DNA from: Batillaria attramentaria
Lineage: Eukaryota > Mollusca > Gastropoda > Batillariidae
Direction: 5' to 3'
DNA length: 64,000 nt
NCBI GenBank assembly: GCA_018292915.2
Contig: JACVVK020000295.1
Coordinates: forward strand, 1 to 64,000
The first letter of the stretch is position 1. Every line of letters starts with the position of its first letter. The position numbers were made by a program, and so were the translations under genes. The notes below the pieces were generated by a model. The model searched no databases. It had not been told where the DNA came from and worked only from the letters and a program-made list of their open reading frames with translations. Below are positions 23,601-32,620 of this stretch, in pieces.

Positions 23601-26600
23601 ACCAGGTGAAGTACATCCAGAACTTGGTGGCCAGGTACACAGCGACCGGCATGATGTGGTTCATGGACTCATCAAAGAACAGGCTGTAACAAACATGTAA
23701 TATCACACCATTATCACCCTCAACAGCAACTTCCAAACAGAAGCAGCAAAAGGTTAGTGATCATCCCTTCACTCATGCAAGTGTTCTTTTCAGTTTAATC
23801 ACTGGTTCATGCCCACTCACTGACTATTAATCTCTGTCGATGGTGCCAGAAAATTTAAAAGCAGACGTTCCAGACATAAAGGAAAGCACTGACCTTGACC
23901 AGTGCGGGGTACATGTACTGGAAGCTGTCTAAATTACCCAATTTCGCCCAAGAAGAAAGGTTGATTTCCTTAAAAGTGTAAAACTATCACAGAGTAGAAG
24001 GATTGTGGAAGAAAGACATTTTGTCATTGAAACATCTAAGGCTAATGAAAAGAAGTGCTAACCAGTCAACAGCAACACCAAATGCTAGAGCTATCCTTAC
24101 TTGAAGAAAACGCGCCAGACAAAGAAGCACGGTAAAGCCAGTAACAGCTTCACTGTGGTGGAGGCTTCCATCTCCGGGATCCAACCAATCAAGAATAAAG
24201 CGATGAAGGGAAAGATGTAGCCAACATACTTTCGCACTTTCTGGAAAGCAAAGCAACAGTCAGTAGTAAGTTTCAGGTGAATGCAGCTGGACAACTCTCA
24301 GTTCCACTGTGGAGGTAACATACATGCTGATACATATATATGCAACATAATGGACAGAGTATCAGTATAAATCTGTGACAAAAGCATACATTTTCCAAAC
24401 TAAATGTCTATAAGAAAAACATTTTCCAAACTAAATGTCTATGAGGAAAAAAAAAAAAAAAAAACTAGCAGCTTGCAACACGCCAGAAAAAAGAGCAAAC
24501 TTGTGTTTCAATGTTGTAAAAGCAGGAACATTTTAGCACCTGTTGCACTTGTTTGCCAACATTCATCATAATTAAAAAACAAAATTCAGAGAATCAGTAT
24601 AAATCTGTGACTGAAGCATACATTTTCCAAACTAAGTGGCTATAAGAAAAACAGTCTACGAGAAAAAAAAAAAAAAAAAAAAAAATTAATAGCTTGCAAC
24701 ACAGCAGGAAGAAGAGCAAACTTGTGTTCAGTGATCGCGCTAGGAATTTTGAAAACCGTTCCCATCAGCGACTACCCCACACTGTCACTCAACAACCTGT
24801 GTCAGAACTGGTCCCACGAGAATTAAAACCGGTGATAAGAATTACACTGCAAATCGACCTAAACACAATCACAGTGTCGCAACACTGTATTGGTATGAGA
24901 GGTAAAGATAGCAGCGGGTCCATCGCAAGAACAAAGAAGCCCTGGCCAGTGGGGAACAAACTATTGTGACAGTGATTAACGTTTGCTGAAACTGGGACCC
25001 CCCCCCCCCCCCCCCTATCAGAGGCCACAGTGTTTACCGGTCCCAGCAAATTACAACCGGGGACCGGCAGCTCCAAATTTTTCCGGTATTCTGGTTTTGC
25101 AAACCGTATTTTACCGGTAATTACCGGTTAACGCGATCACTGGTGTTTCAATGTTGTAAACGCAGGAAACATTTTACCAGATGTTGCTCTTGTTTGCCAA
25201 CATTTGTCATAATTAAAAAACAAAATTCAATGTAGAAAACTAGAGAAAAGAACACCTTGTTGGTAGTGAAGCCCTGGAAAGGATGTTTTCTGTCCAGCCC
25301 TTGCTCATACCGCACAGTACGCAGCCTCCGTGCCAGCTCCAAGTTCTTGGTGGACAGAGCCACATCAAGTGGTGTCTGAGCCTAGGAAACAAAATAGCTA
25401 TTGTCCTAACACTGGAAACAAAACAGCTATTGTCCCAACACCGGAAACAAAATAGTTATTGTCCTAACACTGGAAACAAAACAGCTATTGTCCTAACACT
25501 GGAAACAAAACAGCTACTGTCCTAACACTGGAAACAAAACAGCTATTGTCCTAACACTGGAAACAAAACAGCTACTGTCCTAACACTGGAAACAAAACAG
25601 CTATTGTCCTAACACTGGAAACAAAACAGCTATTGTCCTAACACTGGAAACAAAACAGCTACTGTCCTAACACTGGAAACAAAACAGCTACTGTCCTAAC
25701 ACTGGAAACAAAATAGCTATTGTCCTAACACTGGAAACAAAACAGCTATTGTCCTAACACTGGAAACAAAATATGTGACCGTCCACGAGAAAACCCGGCC
25801 TAAGACGTGCGCCACTGTTCCGAGCTAGAGGCTAACAAAGGTCAGCGGGTGCTATCTGGTTGATACTGAGATTTTGCCAAAATCAGGTAGTTCTGCCCTT
25901 AAATTATGATGTCTGAAAAGGAGTTTTTTTGCACTGTAAAGAGCAAGGCTGTTTCTTTAAGATGGCTCCAAAAACAAAAAATGGAAAATTTTGCACTTAA
26001 GCCGGGTTTTCTCATGGAAGGTCACATATTGTCCCAACACTGATCTTACAAAGCAGCATACTGCACGTTCAGCGTCACATTCAATCCTTACAAATCTGGT
26101 CCACAGCTGTTTTTAGCTGACATTTCCTCATTAAAAGTAAACTTCATTGTAAACCTCATTTCTTATTGAACATCCCCTGAACACTCCACAAACATTTTCA
26201 ACAGTAACAATCAACGTTATGTTTCAGCTGCAGAAGCAACTGGCTGTTGTTCAACTGGCCGTTACTGAACTACACACTGGTCAATTCATCCTCCACATTC
26301 ACTGTCTTACCAACAGTACTAAAGCATTTTTTTGTAAAAACTATAAATCAAAAGAAAATTAAAAGGAAATCCCAAGAAACTGACAGTCAGTGAGACCTAC
26401 GCAAACTACACACCTGCCCGTTATGCAGGTTGAGATCTGCTCCAGCCTCCAGCAGCATCTTGACTGTGGTATGGTTTCCTGTCTGACATGCCCAGTGCAA
26501 GGCCGAGTTGCCGTGAAACTTGTCCTGCTTGTTCACGGCTGCACCAAACGTCAGCAACAGGCGGGTAGGGTCGTAACTGTAGAACAAAAACAGCCATCTG

Positions 26601-29600
26601 TGTATTAGTCTCTGCACCAAAACTTACGGAAAATTTCTTCAAATTTCACATTAATGACGACTGCAGCATGGTTCCACGACAATAGCTTTTCACTGACAAT
26701 GTGAACATGGCTTGTGGCTGCTACTGGGCAGCGTGTCACTATTTTTGAGGTTTTTTTGTTTTGTTTTTTTATTTTTTACTTTATTATCCCTTTCGGGAAA
26801 TTTGGGCTGCCTCCCCCGGGGGGAAGCGCGTCGCCGCGGTGCAGCGCCACCCAATACCTATATATTTTTTACAATTTTGCTGGGGGAGGAAAGCCGGATC
26901 ACCCAGAGAGAAACCCCCTACGAGCAGCCCGGCAGCCAGGAAAAACCGGTATCACATATCACAAGCACGACCTGGGCTCGAACCCATGCTTCATCGCCAT
27001 GACATTGGTGACGGCCGTTCAGTAGCGCAGCGGCTAAATCCGACGCGCTACCTATTAGACCACCGCTCACCCCAAGTTGTCTGCTGCATCAGCTGTCCAA
27101 ACCGCTCACACCCTGACACAGTCAGCCACTGCAGGTGGTGATTTACCTGTAAGGATGTTTTGTTAAAATGAGGGGAAATTAGTGCAAAGGATAGCGCAAC
27201 TTTTATCAGGATCGCTACCACAGACGTATAGAGATAGACGCACTGCGGTGCCGGAAAAGTGACGCTGCCGCGCGCCATGTTGCTAGTACCTGGAAGTGCC
27301 AGCTGTTTACATTGCGCGCATAGCATTGGCCAGACACTATCAGCTGTTTACATAGCGCGCATAGCATTGGTCCGCTTTATCTTACGTCACATTTCTGATG
27401 AAGTCTTTCTAAAGAACTTTGTATTTCGAATGAGGCGTCCTATACACAGAACCTCTGAGTTCTGGTACAGTCGAACCTGCCATGGCGGTCACCTGTATAA
27501 GTCATGCCACTGTCTAACTCGGTCACCCCAGAGGATCCCCGAGCGTTTTCCCTCTATATATGCACTGTATAACCAGGTCACTGTCTAACGCGGTCGTGCC
27601 ACCTATTTTGGCAGTCCCAAACGACCTTTCACACTGTACAAGGCAGTCACTTTGTTGTGTAGTGACCGCCTTCGGGCCCCTGCTGTGTTCTCAACTGACA
27701 AGACAGACTGCCTAACTGCTTGACAAGCCAGGATTAGCCACGCCGTGGCTCACTGACGCGCGCCTCCCCCTCCGAGTGAATAGCCGGGGGATTGGTGGGG
27801 GCGAGGGGGTGGCTGTTAGCGGCGTCCTTTTGATGGCTTTGCAATCAGTACGAGGTCTGTAGGAAGCAGTCAGCTTTGTGTTTGTAAACCGATCAACTTG
27901 CAAGGTGTACGAATAGGTGAAGGTGTTGTCACCCTGTTTGTCGTTTCTATTGCTTTCGATTGAGACGACGACGTGTTAATGTGCGTGAATCCGCTGTCAG
28001 CAGGAAGCTTGTTGTTGCTTTGTTGCATCGTCAGTCGATCACCTGCTGATCTGTTTGTTTGAAATCAAACGGTGTGCAATAAAAAAAAATAAAAAGGACC
28101 CCAAACACGTATTTTCAAGTGTATAGAGAGCTTTAGGCGAGCCCTGTTGTCTGCTCGTAACACGTGCACCGCTAGAGTATTCATTGGGTGACATGCTAGC
28201 TGTTGACATGCCTTCCTGGACAACCCGGCCACCTGTCTAAGGCGGTCAGTTTGGTCCAGTCCCTTGGGTGACCGCCTTACACAGGTTTGACTGTATTAGT
28301 AAGATGGCCGCGATAGCGACACTCGCAAGCAGCGGTGGCAGCGCGTCTATCTCTTTACGTCTGTGATCGCTACTGACCCAAACACTCGGTACGCAGCCCA
28401 CATGAGAGCGGTCATGCCGGTCTTGTCAGGCAAGTCAACATCCTGACCCTTGGCGATGAGGTACGCGACCAGGGCTGTGTGACCAAACTGGGAGGCCAGG
28501 TGGAGACAACTGTACCCTGTTCAACATGGGGCAGATCACAATCTGATCAGATCGGGATGGATCATGAAAATGCACGTGTGGGAACACTAAACTAGTTCTT
28601 GTGGACCAGAGAGTCATTACATGTACTATAACTACAAACCCCAAATTTTTCCCTTGCAGTTATAGCAGCAAAAACCCTATTTCATTTACATGTGATGCAA
28701 AAGCAAACTGCAGTAATTAATCATTTGGCTGGTTCAAAACACTAACCACACTCAAGACTCCAGTAAATATATTCTACCGTGTCACGGCAAAACGCAATAA
28801 GTCCACTGAAGTCATTTGAGGAAAATGACCCTTCCATTGATGTCGTTCATCTTGAAACCAACCCTTCCCCCCTAAAATGACAGCGTAGACCTACTGTATT
28901 TTGCCTTTACATGACAGCAGTGATGTGGCCAGCTCGGAGACCGGATGGGACAAAATGTCCTGAATCCAAACACTTGATAGGACATTTTGTCCTGGTTCAA
29001 AAAATTAATGGGACATGGAAACATCAAAAAAAAAAAAAAAAAAAATTCAAGTTAAATTATTGTTCTAATTTAATACAACTTTTAAATAATAACAGAACAA
29101 GATGTCATATTAACCAGGAGTTTTTAATAGACACCATTGACAAACTGATTTCATTTTCTAATCGAGACTTCAAAATGGCAGAACAATATTGAATAAAATG
29201 AAGAATTTGTTGTAATTAACTGATTGTTTCATATAAATTTAAAATATAAAGACAACACTGTCAGAATAGAGAATGTATTCATGAGTGTGTTAGAAGGGTC
29301 TCTTTCTCAGTTCTCTGTTTTAACACATTCACCCCTGCTGACACCTGCTGTCCGTCCATGCTAAAAGCATGGACAGCAGGCATCATCAGAGGTGAATGAG
29401 CTAAAGTGCCCCTGTGTCTGTTTCTCTCCCTTACTTAACTGAAACACATGATGCCTATGAATCCATTAACCCTCTCAGATCCGAGCACACATTTCTGACA
29501 CAAGACTTCCTTAGAAATCTTTTGTCAGTAATGTGTTCTACGACGGGAAAGGGCTAAAGACTTTCAGCTTCACTCATTTCACCCCTTGACTGCCAAGGCA

Positions 29601-32124
29601 TGGAAGTGGCCATGCATTTGCATGGCCACTACCCTGCCTTGGCAGTCAGAGTTAATCAGTAAGTCTCTGTGGCCGTAGAGATCCACTGGCGCAAGAGTTG
29701 AAGCAGCCAAACAACAATTCAGGAAGAAGAGCTTGTGGTCTCCAACTGTGATGCCGATGTTTTTGATTTGTACAACCTCCTCTCTCTCTTTTGTTTCCAT
29801 CGCTTCATAATACCCTTGCCGCTTGTAATATTGCATGCTCCTCTCGGGTAAGCTGCCTTTTTTCAGCTTGCATCCGATTTTGTACCTGCATCGGCGTCTG
29901 CAGGGTCCGAGAGCGCGAACTTACGGAGATTCCCGCACCCCCTTGTGAAGGAGTTTTTGGCTACACCGTCCTTCATGCACACACTGCAAAACACGGTGCG
30001 CGTTTTTTCATTGTAAACCAACCATGGAAATACTTTGAACCAACTGGATACTAGTTGTCGAGCGGGGGTCTTGGTACTTTCGTTTTCAACATCTTTCGAT
30101 TTTGGGCTCATGCGATGGGGGACTAGGAGTGCCACCCGGTGCCTCCGAACTGAGAGGAAGCTCTTCACTACCCCCCTCCATCGGGTCATCCGCGTTAGAA
30201 GCGCTTGCGGATTGAGAAACATTGCTCTTTTTTAACATAGCATTAGCCGTCAAAAATGACTGACCTTTTCCGGGCCTGGGTCTTGTTTTGGGTGGCATAG
30301 TGTATAAGATGGTAAACTTTCAGCACGGTCTCAAACACGCTTCTCAGTCGGCAGCAGACGACAACAATACGCAAATACCGTTGACGTCACAGAAAAGTGA
30401 GCGCTTTTGCCGGTAACGGAATTTGATTGGCCGAGCGGTTTCAGCTGACGACAAGAAGTTACTAAAAATAACAGTGACACAGTTTCGCCGCGAAGCCAGA
30501 CGCCGAATCTATGGGCGGTGGCAGGCCTATCTGTTCGTTGACTATCGCATTTTCGCATCGTTGAAAGAGTAATGCTGCTTGCCATGAAACTCTAATGGCA
30601 TGACCGAGCCAAACATGAATGAATGGGACAATGTCCGCCAGCATTGTGAATCAGTGGGACAAATGTCCTAGCTGGGGTGCAAACGATGGGACATTTCCCA
30701 TTTTGATCGGTCTATGTCCGATGTCCGAGCCCTGGCCACATCACTGTGACAGAATTCTATTCTAGTTCGCAGCATGACATACCTTCCCCATCCCTGAGAG
30801 ACGGATCAGCACCATATGCCATCAGCAGAACCACCATTGACAAATGGCCTTGTCTGGAAAAAGTGAAAGTTTGAACGTCATGTTTAGATCTGTATCACTG
30901 AGCAGCAAATCATTCTAAGCATACATACATGTACAAGTCCAACTATGTTATAACAATATCAGAATGACCCTATTGCACAGGATACCAAAATACTAATAAC
31001 TAGGAACAGCACTACATGATAAAATTAATATGTCAACCAAACTACAGATATTGATGAAACTGTCACCTGGTAGCCCAGTGCAAAGGGGTTGAGTTGAGGT
31101 CTCCCCCAAGACGATCTATGATGGCACCCTTTGATACAAAGTACCTGAAACAGAAAAACAAATCCATAAATCATCACATGCATCCTCTAAGTTAGTGCAC
31201 AAATCCATCTCATGCTGACAGTTTTTGTTTTTTTTTTCTGATCCAAACAAAGACAAATTTCGGAAGATTTAGGTAGCAACAACAGGATAAAGTTATTTAA
31301 AGTGTGAATCAGAAAGTGGGTTGCTCTGTTTCTCACTTGACAATATCAATTCTGTTGTTGATGGCAGCCCAATGCAGCAAGCTGACATTCTCCCTGTCCA
31401 GAGTGTTGACATCAAATCCTGCCTCAACAAGGTCCCGCACTCGTGGAAACACGCCATACTGTGTGGCCCGCACAATATCAAAGTTCTTGTGGTCGTCCAC
31501 GGGGGCGACACCAGCCGGTGGGGGTTGATCATTGACAGATTCCGACCCTGATGTTTCATTTGCCTAATTAAAACAAAAGTTTCAAATAGAACGTCTTAGT
31601 TTCCTCAAAGCCATTCAAAGGAAAAAAAGAACAGCAAAATATATTTTACAAATTAACGAAAACCCAACGTCTTACAGTACATGTACAGCTCTTTACAACG
31701 GAGGTGCAGGTGGGTGGATACATGGACATTGCGAAATGTGATAATCTTCGAGTGACAACAAAAACCCGAAACAAAAACCAAACGGCATGGCAGTGTTGAC
31801 AAGGGTATAATACGGACGAATTAGTAGAACAAAGTGGCATCCTATGTAATGTAGGAAGGAGATTGCCGTCGAAGATTTTCATTCAGGCGTTAGTTTAGCA
31901 ACCGTGCACGCTGCGGTGGACCGTAGTAACCGTGGCTGACCGGCCAGTGCGTACCTCGCTTGTGCTTTCTGGTCGACCAATCGACTTAATTTGCATAAAA
32001 GCATACTAGCATTTAAACTGCTGCTTCTTGCCATTACTTCTGGACCGATACAGTGCAAGTTTAAGAAATATACCTTAATCAACAGGGGCTGCATTGGGTT
32101 ACAAGTCGGGTCGTGTTCCGCCAT
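15445..32124 (-). CDS. ZDHHC17: Palmitoyltransferase ZDHHC17 (HIP14), complete, 15 exons
   Basis: This is a Golgi/vesicle S-acyltransferase that palmitoylates synaptic and trafficking proteins; its ankyrin domain recruits substrates (family knowledge). Coding exons on the minus strand: 32124-32074, 31563-31337, 31144-31067, 30853-30783, 28516-28378, 26576-26414, 25381-25256, 24240-24101, 23683-23583, 20945-20812, 20361-20205, 19647-19564, 19065-18908, 16014-15845, 15610-15445. The total is 1965 nt, 654 residues plus stop, with all phases compatible. Residues about 45-245 are ankyrin repeats ([40 protein letters not shown]). Exons 24240-20812 hold the first membrane segments, then comes the Cys-rich domain with CSTCLIRRP and [13 protein letters not shown] (DHHC 452-455, catalytic Cys455). 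The TTNE motif is at 550-553, and the C-terminus has RCCGLC and ends YQMV. The donor of 23683-23583 (CCCT|GTATCC) is weak but is the only phase-compatible one seen. The start is the ATG in ACGATCATGG; a 5-prime UTR intron acceptor may lie at 32144. Confidence 0.95.
16112..17542. mobile_element. TIR element with nine tandem units carrying GGTCAAGGTCA palindromes
   Basis: The ends are inverted repeats: TTGGCTCACTTGTG at 16112-16125 and CACAAGTGAGCCAA at 17529-17542. The interior holds about nine units of 140-157 bp. Each unit has a (TG)ACCTTGACC...GGTCAAGGTCA block (near 16131, 16265, 16405, 16556, 16701, 16857, 17002, 17160 and 17310), a TATGTCTGTAAAGG-like stretch and CAAAGTTTGGTGCCTCTGC. Blocks at 16265-16289 and 17002-17026 are perfect palindromes with a TTG spacer. 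A CA/CAGA microsatellite sits at the right end. It lies in the last-but-one ZDHHC17 intron. Confidence 0.85.
17703..18205 (+). mobile_element. SINE family C, full-length copy with A tail
   Basis: Starts with a tRNA-like head (CCCCCGTAGTGTAGTGGTTA and GGGTTCGAATCCCAGCC). A body of about 400 bp follows, containing GGTGCCGTAGTTCCCAGGCC, a CATCATC-rich stretch and TGCATAATAAAAATTG, and it ends in an A run near 18188-18199. It is antisense to ZDHHC17. The body alone recurs at 2766-3190. Confidence 0.88.
18521..18867. repeat. Direct repeat of about 34 bp flanking a 275-bp segment
   Basis: CTGTCTTC(A/T)TGGTCATTCATGAGCCTCCCTG occurs at 18522-18554 and again at 18833-18864. The enclosed segment starts and ends with GGTTAG/TTAACC-rich sequence (GGGTTAGAGTCTAACC, GTGGGTTAAATTAACC). 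The right copy ends about 40 bases from the donor of the ZDHHC17 exon 19065-18908. Confidence 0.7.
19652..19710. repeat. (CA)n next to a ZDHHC17 acceptor
   Basis: About 29 CA units. On the minus strand this is (TG)n running directly into GTGTACCAG, the acceptor of exon 19647-19564, where a pyrimidine tract would normally be. Confidence 0.95.
19998..20056. repeat. (TC)n(AC)n microsatellite in a ZDHHC17 intron
   Basis: A short CT run followed by about 26 CA units, between exons 20361-20205 and 19647-19564. A further (CA) run lies at 20652-20680 in the adjacent intron. Confidence 0.95.
21042..21431 (-). mobile_element. SINE family B, antisense-strand copy
   Basis: Matches the plus-strand copy at 33917-34337 along its whole length. 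Landmarks in complement: head GGTGGTCTAGTGGTTAAGAG, GGGGGTTCTCTCCGGGTACT, CACGTGATTGTAATGTGTTT and TTGAGCCGATTCATGAAATT. It ends in ATT-type repeats. It lies in a ZDHHC17 intron in the sense direction. Confidence 0.88.
21440..23560. other. ZDHHC17 intron, no feature recognised
   Basis: Intronic sequence with a GC-rich patch near 21960-22040. I found no exon, no TIR pair and no tRNA-like head here. Confidence 0.5.
24362..25230. repeat. 232-bp tandem duplication, second copy interrupted
   Basis: The segment from TCAGTATAAATCTGTGAC to AATTAAAAAACAAAATTCA is present at 24362-24593 and again from 24594, with A-runs in both. The second copy is split by the insertion at 24729-25142 and resumes with GTGTTTCAATGTTGTAAA. 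It lies in the ZDHHC17 intron between exons 25381-25256 and 24240-24101. Confidence 0.88.
24729..25142. mobile_element. hAT-like element with 5-bp target duplication
   Basis: The termini CAGTGATCGCG and CGCGATCACTG are inverted repeats, and the interior is rich in ACCGGT motifs. It is flanked by GTGTT on both sides (24724-24728 and 25143-25147). The neighbouring tandem copy at about 24500 still shows the uninterrupted target (CTTGTGTTTCAATG). It is non-autonomous, with no transposase. Confidence 0.85.
25382..26042 (-). repeat. 29-bp minisatellite abutting the ZDHHC17 exon acceptor
   Basis: Fourteen copies of a 29-bp unit, with GGAAAC starting every 29 bases from 25385 to 25762. A final fragment lies after the MITE at 26029-26042. 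On the minus strand each unit contains TAGCTGTTTTGTTTCCAG, a good 3-prime splice site. The first unit provides the actual acceptor (TATTTTGTTTCCTAG) of exon 25381-25256. Confidence 0.93.
25774..26026. mobile_element. TA-flanked MITE (TGTGACC termini)
   Basis: The left end TGTGACCGTCCACGAGAAAA and the right end TTTTCTCATGGAAGGTCACA are inverted repeats of about 33 bp. TA flanks each side (25772-25773 and 26027-26028), as for mariner-type elements. It sits inside the 29-bp minisatellite. A foldback at 48527-48612 has related ends. Confidence 0.85.
26745..27075 (-). mobile_element. tRNA-derived SINE, family E
   Basis: On the minus strand it starts with GAGCGGTGGTCTAATAGGTA, then a B-box-like GGGTTCGAGCCCAGG, and continues into CTGGGTGATCCGGCTTTCC and a GGCAGCCCAAATTTCCCG tail with A/T-rich end. 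It is the only copy in this window. Confidence 0.7.
27219..28365. mobile_element. hAT-like element (8-bp TSD) with a nested insertion
   Basis: The ends CACAGACGTA and TACGTCTGTG are inverted repeats that continue as (A/T)AGAGATAGACGC. An 8-bp direct repeat ATCGCTAC flanks it (27211-27218 and 28366-28373). The right duplication lies only 2 bases beyond the donor GT (28377-28376) of ZDHHC17 exon 28516-28378. It is interrupted by the element at 27468-28293; no transposase was seen. Confidence 0.83.
27468..28293. mobile_element. Pogo/Tigger-like non-autonomous element nested in the hAT-like element
   Basis: The left end CAGTCGAACCTGCCATGGCG and the right-end complement CAGTCAAACCTGTGTAAGGC are inverted repeats, with TA on both sides (27466-27467 and 28294-28295). 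The CAGTCRAACCT start with TA target is typical of pogo/Tigger-type mariner relatives. No transposase ORF remains. Confidence 0.83.
28918..30746. mobile_element. hAT-like element with 6-bp flanking repeat, zinc-finger remnant inside
   Basis: The termini CAGTGATGTGGCCAG(GG)CTCGGA are inverted repeats, flanked by TGACAG on both sides (28912-28917 and 30747-30752). Subterminal GGGACA...TGTCC palindromes occur at both ends. The interior holds the zinc-finger remnant at 29863-30298, a T/A-rich segment and three hairpins (29344-29380, 29483-29538, 29586-29650). The right end is about 30 bases from the ZDHHC17 donor at 30782. Confidence 0.8.
29863..30298 (-). pseudogene. TTF-type zinc-finger fragment of a hAT-like element
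   Basis: A reading frame from 30298 ([12 protein letters not shown]...) ends at a stop. A second, offset frame carries [20 protein letters not shown] then [20 protein letters not shown]. This is the W..FPWL...FC.VC...NSF..G..N pattern of TTF-type zinc fingers in hAT-derived proteins. The frames do not join and no RNase-H-like transposase core follows, so it is a truncated remnant. Confidence 0.6.
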
Positions 32125-32547
32125 GATCGTTGTTTCCGTTCCACTGGAGAAGAAGTGAAACGAAATTAAATGATGGGTTTAATAAACTCGAAAAGAGAAG
32201 ACAGAAACAAAGCCTTTGTATTTCTCACGTGTGTGTAATATTGCTTTATTTTTATGCACAAAATTTGATTTTTGTTCTGGGAAAGACATAGACCGTCGCC
32301 GGACTCACTCAGACTCGTCAGACGGTCACGATCTCGGCGGCGCAGGATGGACTCCCTCACAAATTTCACATCCGTGAAACACACGAGTCGCACTTTCGCG
32401 ACTCCAGGACTATTCTATCAACCTATTTCCCATTACAATAATTCATTCGAATTTTACCTTACAAACAGACCACAATCCAAAGAATGACTTGAAAACAATA
32501 GTGATAACATATTCATATCCATTCAAACTGCCCCTCACTTCCAAGGC

Positions 32548-32620
32548 GGCCCCGTGGCCTAATGGATAAGGCGTCTGACTTCGGATCAGAAGATTGCGAG
32601 TTCGAATCTCGTCGGGGTCG
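32548..32620 (+). tRNA. tRNA-Arg (anticodon UCG)
   Basis: 73 nt with a complete cloverleaf. The acceptor stem GGCCCCG pairs with CGGGGTC (one G-U), with discriminator G. The A box is TGGCCTAATGG, the anticodon arm TCTGA-CTTCGGA-TCAGA gives UCG, and the T arm GCGAG-TTCGAAT-CTCGT includes the B box. No intron; a run of eight T follows one base downstream as a Pol III terminator. It is divergent from ZDHHC17, whose ATG is about 420 bp away. Unlike the SINE heads in this window, all stems close. Confidence 0.97.

Noticed and set aside
25283..25525. Plus-strand frame with repeated [12 protein letters not shown] peptide
   Set aside because: It is a translation of the 29-bp minisatellite and the reverse of a ZDHHC17 exon.
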